A stretch of DNA of 64,000 bases from Lotus japonicus. Its lineage: Eukaryota; Streptophyta; Magnoliopsida; Fabales; Fabaceae. The notes beneath the pieces are model-generated. The model was given only the letters and a program-made list of their open reading frames with translations, was not told where the DNA came from and did no database searches. The translations under genes and the position numbers were made by a program. Position 1 is the first letter of the stretch, and each line of letters begins with the position of its first letter. Positions 40,701 to 51,370 of the stretch are shown here, one piece after another. The DNA is taken from NCBI RefSeq assembly GCF_012489685.1, contig NC_080042.1, positions 19,916,150 to 19,980,149 on the forward strand. Reading direction: 5' to 3'.

Positions 40701-43426
40701 GAACCAGTTCAAAACCGGTTTTATAACCATACTGGTTTTGAACCTGTTTTAGCACCAAATGAATGTGCCTTTTTGTAAAGGAGTGCCAGCTAAGTGCAGC
40801 GGAAAATCAAAATCTTCAGAAAAAACGAGTTTTGTGAAACAAAACAGGAAGTCAAATAAAATACTAAAATTATTGCATCGAAACAGCTAAGTGAAGGAGA
40901 AAACCCCAAATTCTGAAGATTTTGGGAACAGCAAAACGATGACCACCAAAACCTCGCACCAATCAAAACGATGACCCTCCCCTGTACTGTCGAACAATTT
41001 TTTCGCAACAGCCCTATCATACCCGCCTAACCTGGAGGTCAGAGCAAAATAACAAACGATTTTGTTCGATTTAGTCAAGTTGGCTCTCTTGAGTATGGAA
41101 GGCCAATCCATCCACTGTTCAATTTGTTGAGTTTGAGTGTGATGGACGACAATCTTACATAGAAGAAATTGATACTAGTATTGATCAAACAATATGGTGA
41201 ATGAAAATTTGGCAAACCCTTTGAGAAGTTGTCCAACTTAAGGCAAACAGGGATGATGGACAAGTATACCAAGGCTTTTGAGTTAATCTGGTCACAAGGG
41301 AGCAGGATGGGGGGAACAACATTTTGGTTACTTAATAGGAAGCTTATGCCTTTAGATTCAACGGTATTAATCCAAGATCAAGATGTCAGTCTGGTTACCA
41401 AACATGCTCAAGAGAGATTTGGTGTAAAATGATATATCATTAGATTTTTTTTTTTTTTTTATAAACATATATCATTAGATGTGAGTCATGATAGGGTATT
41501 ATGACACCAATTGACCCATGTTTCCGATGCGACCTAGCAGGAGAGGTTTTGGTAGTTGTTTCGGGATTGAATATCTTGACAGAAACTGGAAATCAGGGAA
41601 TAGAAATATGAACTGTATATTGATTTATGAGCAACTTCCTTCTGTCACTGCTAGAAGATGTAACATGTAAATGAAAAATAGACTAATAAGCAGAACGTTG
41701 AGGATCTGCATCTCTCTTCCTCATATCTCAATTCTTGCCTCACCTCATTTCTTTCATATAGTAACATATTCGTAGATCTCCCTGCATTCCCTCCTGCAAA
41801 GTGCAGGTTGGATATGCACAAACATACAGCTATTCTCGCACTTTCCATCCTCAACAGTTTGTACAATTCCCCCAGTACTTTTTCACCTCTTTCTACTATA
41901 TACCTTTAATAGGAGGGTAGCTTACACATTCTTAATTCAAATTAAGTTTTGAATATTTTCAGTTCATCTTGAAATAATCTAGTATGCTGTAAGCCTTAAT
42001 CTTTGAAATGCTTTACTTCATGTGCTCCACATGATTGTTTGAAATTTAAATATAACTGCTTACAATTCAATTTTGCACTAAAAAGATGTCTTAATTCATG
42101 TGCTTTTCACATAGATTATTTTATGGTCAATGCAGATGCCGACTGCTTTAACCCAGTGTTGTTTATGGTTGATTGTTAAGGTTTCTTATATGCATGATTC
42201 AGAAGTGAGTGTGTAAAATTTGAAATGTTGCGTTTAGGTATTTATTTAATTTAAATTTAATTGATAATCACATTTCTAGCATGCATGTTAAAATGGACAG
42301 TATCAACAAGTAGTATTCAGCATGAAAATTGAAAAAATATAATGTTTTGTTTCATTTATGGGGGCCCTCGGCCTACTTGTTAAAAGTCTTTGTTCTTTGT
42401 GTCAGAATATAACAACTTTGCAGACAATTCACATCAACTTTTTAACCATTTAAGTGCTTTTGTTGTCACATCTTGTTTTCAATCATATCTTAGAGTCCTA
42501 AGAAGGTCAATTTGGTTGCTGCTTTGGTTCGTGGTATGCTCGTTAAAGACGCATTGTTGCAGTTGCAATTGACAGTAAAGCGAGCTGCAAAAACTGTATA
42601 TCAGGTAGTAATTCTTTAGTATTTTTCATTACCACCTAAGTGGACTGGACTTCAAAAGCAATATAGTTTTTTGCATTCTAAGTTCTTTTGGGGTAGATGT
42701 CAGACTTTGTTAATTTTTCTTTTTCTTTTCATCTTTAGAACTGCACATCCATTTCCATTTTGAGTTTCATTGTCTAATTTCATGACTTTCCCCCTTATAT
42801 CACTAATAACAAATTCCTTGGAGTCCTTCCTCTTCGATTTTCCATGCTGGTATCCAATATACGCACAAGAACCTGTGATACTTTTCATTTGAGGTCTACT
42901 CAATTTCGATGGAGGAAGGTTCTTCTGTTGCCGTTTATAGGCAAAGCAAAATCTAAAGCATTCTTTAAAATTGTGCATGATACAGGTTATTCATTCAGCC
43001 AGAGCAAATGCCTCTCATAATCATGGGTTGGATTCAGACCGTCTCATTATTGGTAAAATGTTTAAGTTTGTAATTTTTAGGAGCTGAATGAAGTTTCTGT
43101 CACATTGTTTTATTCACACTGATGCGGCATTCCTGTTTCTTCCAGCTGAAGCATATGTCGGAAAGGGATTTTATAAAAAGAGAATATCCATTCACGGGAA
43201 ATGTAGACATGGGATCATGCACAGACCAGAGTGCAGGCTAACTGTTGTAGTAAGAGAGATAACCCCTGAAGAAGAGGCAAAGATTGCAAGGCTGAAGGTC
43301 CACAACTTTAAGAAGCTCTCTAAGAGGGAGAGACGACTTGTGCCGCATAAGCTTATTGAGACCACTCCTGTTTGGGGCCGCAAAAACAAGCCTACCAGTC
43401 AAAACTCGGGTGCTGCAGTTGCATGA
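37723..43426 (+). CDS. MRPL22: Organellar (mitochondrial-type) 50S ribosomal protein uL22
   Basis: The coding exons are 37723-37843, 37939-38012, 39950-40117, 42494-42604, 42986-43052 and 43146-43426. All introns are GT-AG and the frame closes to 273 aa. The protein belongs to the L22p/L17e family, lines the peptide exit tunnel and helps fold 23S-type rRNA. Residues 1-65 are basic and hydroxylated (MVQWQRHIFPILRHIHKG), fitting a mitochondrial presequence. The L22 core starts near 110 with VQAVLKGIKQSPKKVNLVAA and includes QLTVKRAAKTVYQVIHSARA and RPECRLTVVVREITPEEEA. The family-specific tail KKLSKRERRLVPHKLIETTP identifies the plant nuclear-encoded organellar form. The start is the first Met after the UTR intron. 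Introns 2 and 3 are long (1.9 and 2.4 kb) and hold relics. Confidence 0.93.
38640..39360. other. Unexplained coding-like fragments in uL22 intron 2
   Basis: A minus-strand open frame at 38681-38926 (81 codons) and two plus-strand open pieces were noted. One is near 39008-39128 and reads GCYVASQFSVGATAAAKAV. The other is acidic, near 39235-39360, and reads YEYDSSESDEDEDLDLEEV. They look like protein-coding debris rather than random intron. I do not recognise the source and they are not needed for the uL22 frame. Confidence 0.3.
40556..40770 (+). mobile_element. hAT-like element end or repeat in uL22 intron 3
   Basis: A TAGGGGTGTGCATGG end, the usual hAT terminus, is followed by repeats of AAACCAAACC and AACCAGTTC/AACCGGTT. 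No inverse terminus was found further right, so the copy appears truncated. Confidence 0.4.
41080..41432 (+). pseudogene. Relic of a Ty3-gypsy gag in uL22 intron 3
   Basis: Short plus-strand pieces resemble gypsy Gag: a decayed QYGE...KFGKPFEKL followed by SNLRQTGMMDKYTKAFELI, the usual LRQTGTVEEYTREFE region. Stops and frameshifts separate them. No LTRs were seen. Confidence 0.45.
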
Positions 43427-43578
43427 TTTGGTTCATGGAACAAATTTTCAGCATTATGCCCCTTTTACAAGAACTGGTAATAAGTGACGAAATTTTTTTT
43501 CTATTTAAAAATATGAATAACTAATATACAGTGGCATCTGTTATCATTTTAAGTGATTGAGTACGAACTTTTTTGAGG

Positions 43579-45355
43579 ACCTTGGATTTTTCACCAATTC
43601 TGGTGATGATGTTTTTCTTTTGTGCAATAGATACTTTGCATCACATCCAATGATAAAAACAGTTGAGAAACATGCAAACAAAAGTAACGTTTGGTAGACA
43701 GGTGAGAAAGGAACATAAAGGAACATATGAGTTTAGTTCTGTGTTGTTCATGTTTTTAAAAGGGAACGGAACATACCATAAGACTCCTAGAACATAACAC
43801 TTTGGTTCCGTAGAAAATGATGGAACGAAAGAGAACGGAACATGATACTCTAATAAAATACAAAATTACCCCTAAGTTTTTTCTTTCATCTTTCCTTTTT
43901 TCTACACTTCCCTCTTCTATTTCACATCAAGCCATCTCTCCCAAATTTCTTTTATTCAATTGCATTCAAATTTTTTTGTGCAAAGCATTTGCTTCCAACC
44001 GTAGTATTAATTCCAATCTTCTGTTGACATATATTAGCCTGCAATGTAATGGCTTAATTTTTCTTTGAGTAAAATACACTCACCCGCCCTCAAGGTTTGC
44101 AAGAATGACACTCCACCCCATTGTTTTTTAAAATCTACACTCCACCCCATTTTTTATAAAGGCAAAATTTAGTGACGAAAACAAATTCGTCACTAATAAA
44201 AATTAATTACTAATTAGTTAAAATTTAAATAAATTAAATGCATATACACTATCATACATCAATTTATGAAAATAATTTTACTGAATTAAATTTAAAAAAA
44301 CCATCCACTCTGTCTGTTAAGTCCACGTCTCATCTATCTCCAAATCATATTTCTCACCACAAACGGTCACCACCAAACCTTTGCTCCCTTTAACACGACG
44401 ACAATCATCCCAGAATGTGAAACCCCATGGCATCACCATGCCTCAAAGTTTTGTTGCGACCTGAACCCCAGAACGTGAATCGCACATCCCCAAAGCCACT
44501 TGTTCAACTACTTGTTGTGAACTTCACCCCTTTAAGTTGTGAGCGAACGCTTTGTTGGTTTAAGATGTTGTTGGATTTTGTTAAAAACGGTGCTCCACCG
44601 CATCGTTGGGTTCTAATAACCTCTGATCCACTTCATATTTCTTAATTTTGTTTCTCTATTTTCTTCACCCATTTGTGTTGCTTTTTGGGTCTACAATCCA
44701 ATTTTAAAAATTGGAGGTATAAATAGATTATTTTGATTAAAATTGAATTATTACCAAATATGAAAACACAAGCATGTTTCACTATGTTCGAGATATGGTT
44801 TGTCAACCAGTCATGTGTGCTATTGCAGAATTTGCATTGTGAATTTACGGAGGAAGAACGCGATTGAGAGAATGAGGAGGACTGTGATGTTTTCATTTTT
44901 ATATTTATTGGATTATATTGAAAATATTTTTTGAAATTATTGATTAACAATTTAAATAATAACTAATTATTAATGAAGAATATTTTTCGTCACTAAATTT
45001 GCCTCTATATAAAATGGGGTGGGGTGTAGATTTTAGATAAGAATGGGGTGGAGTATTATTCTAACAAAACTTGAGGGGGGTGAGTGTACTTTACTCTTTT
45101 TCTTTCGTTTTATATGGATTTCTTCATATATTATTTTGCCAACTTTACAAAAGTCAATGTGAATAACACAGTGGTTTGACCTATCTTAGATACACAATTA
45201 CACTAATTTTAGGTAAAAATAATTTAACGATAATTTGCGTGATAAAAGGTAGGAGGTGAGATTAAAATAGTATATACATAAGAAGTTATTCTATTTAATC
45301 TATTTTTTTATGTTTAATCCAACATTAAACATGATAAGGGTATAGATGTAATTAA
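43579..45355. repeat. Tandem duplication downstream of uL22, copy 1
   Basis: The unit starts CCTTGGATTTTTCACC and ends at the CCTTAGATTTTTCACC of copy 2. It is about 738 bp once the MITE at 44067-45096 and one target duplication are removed. Shared stretches include GAGAAACATGCAAACAAAAG and TTCCCTCTTCTATTTCACAT. It begins about 150 bp after the uL22 stop. No gene was recognised. Confidence 0.85.
44067..45096. mobile_element. Mutator-type MITE in duplication copy 1
   Basis: The 1030-bp element has TIRs of about 90 bp (GAGTAAAATACACTCACCCG at the left; inverse GAGTAAAGTACACTCACCCC at the right) and a 9-bp duplication TTTTTCTTT (44058-44066 and 45097-45105). It is absent from copy 2 of the duplication, giving a natural empty site. 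The interior holds short pairs such as GTGACGAAAA but no gene. Confidence 0.88.
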
Positions 45356-47664
45356 CCTTAGATTTTTCACCAAATATTGTCATATTTGTTTTTTCTTCTT
45401 TTGTGCAATAGATACTGTTTGCATCACATCCAATGAAAAAATAGTTGAGAAACATGCAAACAAAAGTAGCGTTTGGTAGACAAGTGAGAATGGAACAGGA
45501 CGAACATATGAGTTCAGTTATGTGTTAGTTATGTTTATAAAAGGGAACCAAATATAACATAAGATAACGAGAATGAAACACTTTGGTTCCGTAAAAAATG
45601 ATGGAATGAAAGAGAACAAAACATAATACTAAAAAAATACAAAATTACCCCTAGATTTTTTCTTTCATCTTTCCTTTTTTCTACACTTCCCTCTTCTATT
45701 TCACATCATGTCATCTCTCCCAAATTTCTTTTCTACGACTGCATTCAAATTTTTCTGTGCAAAGCATTTGCTTCCAACAGTAGTATCAATTACAATCTTC
45801 TGGTGACATATATTAACCTGCAATGTGATGGCTTTCTTTGGTTTTATATGGATTTCTTCTTTTTGCATATATTAATTTGCCAACATTACAAAAGTCAATG
45901 TGAATAACACAGTGCTGTGAACCATCTTAGATACAATATTAAACTAATTTTAGGTAAAATTAAGGCTTAAATAAGTTTTTGGTCCCTGACCTTTATCAAA
46001 TGCTTGGTTTTCGTCCCTCGCCGGAGTAAAGGTGGGTATTAGTCCCTAACCTTTGTCCAAATGTTTGGTTTTGGTCCCTCCAAAGCTCTGGGTCAACGCC
46101 GGAGCTCCGGTGGCTCATGTGGCATGGCCACGTGGGATTAATGAGGTCAGGTGGATTTTTTTATTTATTTTTCATTTAAATTTTTAAAAAAAGGAAATTA
46201 ACCTTTGTAATTAAAACATAATTTACTAATTTAATCCCTCACCTAATTATTAATTATAAATCTCTTCATCTCCACATCTTTAATCAAAAACCCAGATTTT
46301 GTTCTTCATCCATCTCTTCCTTCTTTTCTTCATCTTCCCTTTCACATACCTACACAAACTCACTCACCTAATTGAACACAGATTGAAACAAGAAACACTG
46401 AACTGAACAAGCAACAAGAAGCTTGTTTGAATTTACCCAGAATTTTTCCAAATTTTTGTTGTGTATGCTTTGTTTTTATAATCAATTGATTATCCATCAA
46501 CAAAGGTGCACAACCTTTGAATCCTCCAATTTGAATCCTACCACCTGCTCTCACAACAAGCATCACAACCATCAGTACAAGCCACGTACAAGCCAAGAGA
46601 ACTGATGAGAAAACCTACATCTGAAAATCCAGCCTACCAACCTTCTCCATAGACATATCAAAGTACCACCACCACCTTCGGGGAAAATGACGAGATCTGG
46701 AGCGGCGGCGGCGAGATCTCAATTCCCCAGATCCCTTAACCTTTTCTTCTCCTTCTGCATCTGGCGCCGGCGACGACGAGATATGATGGAGCGACAATTC
46801 TTTCTCACGTGAAGGCCAATTGCATAAATCCATCAAAGGAACCACCTTGATACCATGAGAGGCCCATATTTTTCAAGATCTGTTTGAATTTTTTAGTGAG
46901 GGTGAGGGGGTTTTAGTGAGTCGTAGATCTGGAGGAAGGAATCGTCGTCGATCTGGTCTCCGAAGGAACCATCTTCGATCTAGAGAGTGCTCGCTGTTGG
47001 AGCTTCTGGAGGAAACGTCTTCCATTGTCACTTGAGCAAACATATTCAATTTCTCGTGATGCTTTCCTGTGCTGACTGAACGAGAGAATGTTAGAGGTTC
47101 AGGTTAGAATTTTGATGGGGTTGAGAATGGAGCTTTGGATTTTGATGGAGGGTGTTGAAGAAAAGGTTATGAGAAGTTTGTGGTTTCAGAGTTTCATGGG
47201 GGAGAAGAAGATGTTGGTGATGGTGAACGACTGAACGGTGATGAAGCTTTAGAAAATTAAGATAAAGAATAAAAGAAATCCTTGGATGATTAATTAATAT
47301 CTGTTTTATAAATTAAGATTTATATTATAATTTAAATGAAAAATAAATAAATAAATCCACCTGGCCTCATTAATCCCACGTGGCCATGCCACATGAGCCA
47401 CCGGAGCTCCGACGTTGACTCAGAGCTCCGGAGGGACCAAAACCAAACATTTTGACAAAGGTTAGGGACTAAAACCCACCTTTACTCCGGCGAGGGACGA
47501 AAACCAAGCATTTGGTAAAGGTTAGGGACCAAAAACTTATTTAAGCCTAAAATTAATTTCACATAATTTGTGTGATAAAAGGTAGGAGGTGAGATTTAAG
47601 TAGTATATATATAAGAAATTATTCTATTTAATCCATTTTTTATGTTTAATCAAACATTGTAATT
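45356..47664. repeat. Tandem duplication downstream of uL22, copy 2
   Basis: About 716 bp after removing the MITE at 45964-47547 and one target duplication. It aligns with copy 1 throughout with scattered differences, including after the MITE (AAAGGTAGGAGGTGAGATT). Confidence 0.85.
45964..47547. mobile_element. Mutator-type MITE in duplication copy 2
   Basis: The 1584-bp element has TIRs of about 185 bp beginning GGCTTAAATAAGTTTTTGGT and a 9-bp duplication TAAAATTAA (45955-45963 and 47548-47556). It is related to the elements at 5781 and 48356 by the GGCTTAA...TTTGGTCCC terminus. The interior has GC-rich purine segments (46650-47060), possibly captured gene debris, which I could not identify. 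Copy 1 lacks this insertion. Confidence 0.9.
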
Positions 47665-47689
47665 AATCTTATGATATATTTTATAAGTT

Positions 47690-50071
47690 CATTTACTAAG
47701 AATGCTTTCACTTGGTTCACAACTTTGCCTCCTAATTCGATTCGTAATTGGAATCAATTGGAGGCAATTTTTCATGGGCAACTCTTTAGAGGTGAAATGA
47801 ATAAGTCTAAAAGAATATACTAGAGGTGAAATATAAGTAAATGAGCCAATTAACGATTATCTAAACAAGTTTAAGCTAATTAACTCAAAGTGTTTTACTG
47901 AAGTGCCTGAACATGAGTTGGTTGGAATGCTGCTTGATGATTGATTATCCAATTAGAAAGAAGTTGCAAATTGAGTATTTAAGACTCGAAAAACTTAAGT
48001 ATGCAAAAATTCCTAAGAGAGAAAAAGATTTTCTACATTAAAATTGAAAGTAATATAGGTAGAAATGAACCGGTCTATTATAATGATGATAAATATTTCT
48101 AGGAAAGTGAGGTCCATGTCGCTGAATTAAAGCTAGGAGCTCCTTACGTCAGTAAATCTTTAAGGTCGTGTGAAAATAAAACTTGCGACAAAAATAATTC
48201 GAAATTTCTTGTAAAATTTTTTATGTGACCAAATGTGATGTAAAATAGGATATTCATGTAAAATATAGTCAAATCGAAGTTTCAACTAATCAAAAGCGGA
48301 AACCTTTAGAACAAAGGAAAGGTTGAAAGTTTTGTAAGTTTAACAATTCATTTAAGGCTTAATTGCACTTTTCGTCCCTGATGTATATCCATTGTGCAAT
48401 TTTGGTCCCCTTTATTTAAAACGAGCAATTTTGGTACAACATAAATCTAGATGTGACAATTGGGTCCTTCCGTTAGTTTTCCGTCAAATTTCAAACAGAA
48501 TATTCTTATCTTGATTCTTTTTTAATAACTACACCAATGACATGTCAGTAAATTAAAAAATAAAAAATAAAACAAATTATTTAATATGAAAGATTATCCT
48601 AAAATCACTCTTCTACCATCTTGACCCTATCACCACATTAAAATAATAAAAAAAACTTCATTATAAATCTTCCACCACATTCACCCAAACATTCAGAAAA
48701 TCACAAAATCCAGAATTTTTAATGATCTTCATCTCCCCCTTCATCCTCAATCCTCCCCCTTCATCCATTTCCTCTAACAACCCACAAAACCTAGAATTTT
48801 TTTTAACGCTCCTCATCTTCATCTTCATCTTCCCCTTCATCCTCAACCCACCTTCATCTAAAAAAATTTCAACGCTTTTAACAACACCCTCCAACACTCT
48901 ATGTGAGTTAGCACCATAGATTGATATTTGCAACAAAACAAGAATCAAGAGAAATTGATCTCTTTAGGGTGAATGGGTACTCACCACCCCTGCATCTGTG
49001 CCTTTAGTTTCACAAACCCTAGACCCACCTTCAACTTCCAAGTTCCAATCGGCCTTCATCATCTACCATATTCCTCAATTCAGCAGAATCAGAAGCACTA
49101 TTTTCCATTCCTTCACCAGATTCACCACTATTTTTCAATCTCCCCCTTTCATCCTCAACAGTCAACCCTCCCCTTTCATCCCTTACCTCTGACAATCATG
49201 ATTTGAAACCCATAAAATCCAGGAACCACTGCGTTGTCCTCCTTATCTACGCTTATTACCACCGCGTGATTGCCCTCTTCATAACCACCATCATCCAAAC
49301 TCAAGCCCAGAACCACAGATCTGCGCCACCCCTTGCCTCCACAGATTTGGTACAGAAGATGGGCGTGGTGATGAATTCAATGGAGATTGGGGTTTTTGAG
49401 TTATGGGCAGATAGAGGGTGACGCTTGAAGAAGAAAAAGAAAAAGATGGTTAGATGAATGGAGTTTGGAGAAGAAGAAGAGGTGATACCGTGATATGTTG
49501 AAGAAGATGGAGATTTAGAAGAAAAAGGAAAAATAAAATAAAAGAAAAGGAATTAGAATTAGAGATAATTTATTTTTAAAAGAAAAAAATATGACATGGC
49601 ATCCTATAGCATCCTAGTGGCACACACTGTCAAGTCCACCTCATTAACGAGGTCCACATAAGCAACATCTGTTAGCAATTGGACGGTAGGGACCCAATTG
49701 TCACAAATTGATCTTTCGTGTACCAAAATCGCTCATTTTAAACAAAGGGGATCAAAATTGCACAGGGGCTTAAGGTCAGGGACGAAAAGTGCAATTAAGC
49801 CTTCATTTAATCATTTGACTAATAGTCATGTGCGTTTCAGGGATTTGGTCCAGCAAGGGATTAAAGATGGCAGATTGGAATTTGAAGAGAAAGACAAAAC
49901 AACGATAAATATTGATTCAGATCCACTACAAATTAGTAGCACTAACTATGTTGAACCTATTTGTATCATGATGGTTGATGTTATTGAGAACTCCGATGTC
50001 AACATGAGTGAAGTAACTAGGGTTGAGATATTTGAAGTCGAGAAGACCAGGTTGCCTGAAGCTAAGGGGTA
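47690..50071 (+). pseudogene. Ty3-gypsy gag relic, split by a MITE
   Basis: The left part (47690-48060) reads AFTWFTTLPPNSIRNWNQLE and, after gaps, NDYLNKFKLINSKCFTEVPE, the classical retrotransposon Gag domain. The right part resumes after the MITE with RDLVQQGIKDGRLEFEEK (about 49840-49900), the zinc-knuckle-distal segment of the same Gag type, and runs open to 50071. Several stops and frameshifts lie in the left part. No protease or pol was recognised beyond it. Confidence 0.75.
48356..49801. mobile_element. Mutator-type MITE within the gag relic
   Basis: The 1446-bp element has TIRs of about 135 bp beginning GGCTTAATTGCACTTTTCGT and a 9-bp duplication TTCATTTAA (48347-48355 and 49802-49810). 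Its ends are close to those of the element at 5781. The C/T-rich interior with weak open frames (48722-49206) shows no recognisable gene. Confidence 0.9.
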
Positions 50072-50333
50072 GGCCAAACATCTCATTATCGTGGACTGGA
50101 AACTATCTCGAACACTCACACTTCAAGCATCCTAACGCCTCGAATACGCAAATTTTGGGGCAATTATTACGGGAAATGGTAGGCTCAATGTACTTTGCCC
50201 CAATATCAATAACGTCTTCGGAACATGAGGATAAGGACTTTAAATAATGTTATTCCTATAATTCAAAATATGATTTGTTATATCTTCAGATATCTCTATC
50301 ATATCATTGATAATTTCTTCCAGATTTGATATA

Positions 50334-50335
<2 letters not shown>

Positions 50336-50375
<40 letters not shown>
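50336..50375. repeat. (TA)n microsatellite
   Basis: About 20 TA dinucleotides, ending in TATAAATATA. The surrounding stretch 50250-51350 is AT-rich and I see no gene in it. Confidence 0.95.
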
Positions 50376-50378
<3 letters not shown>

Positions 50379-51370
50379 TACACTATGAGGCACACCCAAG
50401 AACACACTTCATTCAAACTCTTTATTTTTTCTTCAACTTTGCTGACTTAAGTGTCGGAGTGTCTAGCAGGTACATATCTTTCATGCCCACCAAATTGCTG
50501 GAATGAGAAGATGAAGTTCTTCTTGGAGAAGAGCAATCCAACAAAGCACTATCATTACGCTATTCGTTCTTAGTCCAATCAAATAATCTGTTGCCAGAAC
50601 AATACCAACATGGTAATCTTTAGTAATTAGTATCCAAATGGAAAAGTTTTCAATGTTTGAGTGAAGAAAATTTTACTTAGAAAGTCAAAAGTCTTGCAAA
50701 AAAGAGTTGAAAACTAGTGAGTACAGAACTTATAACATAAAAAACTCAACAAGATGCAAGTACTTACTAAAAAGTGAAAATATATTATCCAATAAAAATT
50801 ATGGAAAGTAAAAAAATAATACCAGGCTGTCATATAAGGACCTTTTATTAAAAAAAAAATAAGAACAAATTTTATTTCTGAAAAATAAGAACCGCTTATA
50901 ATTTAATTAAATGTCTAATGATTTATTTAGAATAATAATTTATTTACACTTTTAATTTTTTCCACTCTATTTTTACCAAAATTTATTTATATATATATAT
51001 ATATCCTCTCTTTTTCCATCATACCATATCCAAATCCTCTCATCATTTGTTAATCTCACATTGTCCTCGAATGATAGCTTAAGTCGTAAGAGACAGAGAC
51101 ATAAGGTTGGGTGAGATGAATGATGAAAGGTCCAGGATTCGAACTCCGAGGATGACTAATTTACTAACATTACTAACAACTGACATTTGCATATAAAAAG
51201 TGTTAATCTCATATGATCATGTCATGTGAAGATTTGAGTATCTAATTCTATTTTAATGAAATTTGGGGCTCAATGGATATATGAATGGTGAAAATTAAAA
51301 ATTATGTGAAAAATATTACCGACCATAAAAAAATAATTAAAGATTCAGATCTTTAACATTACATGATCAT

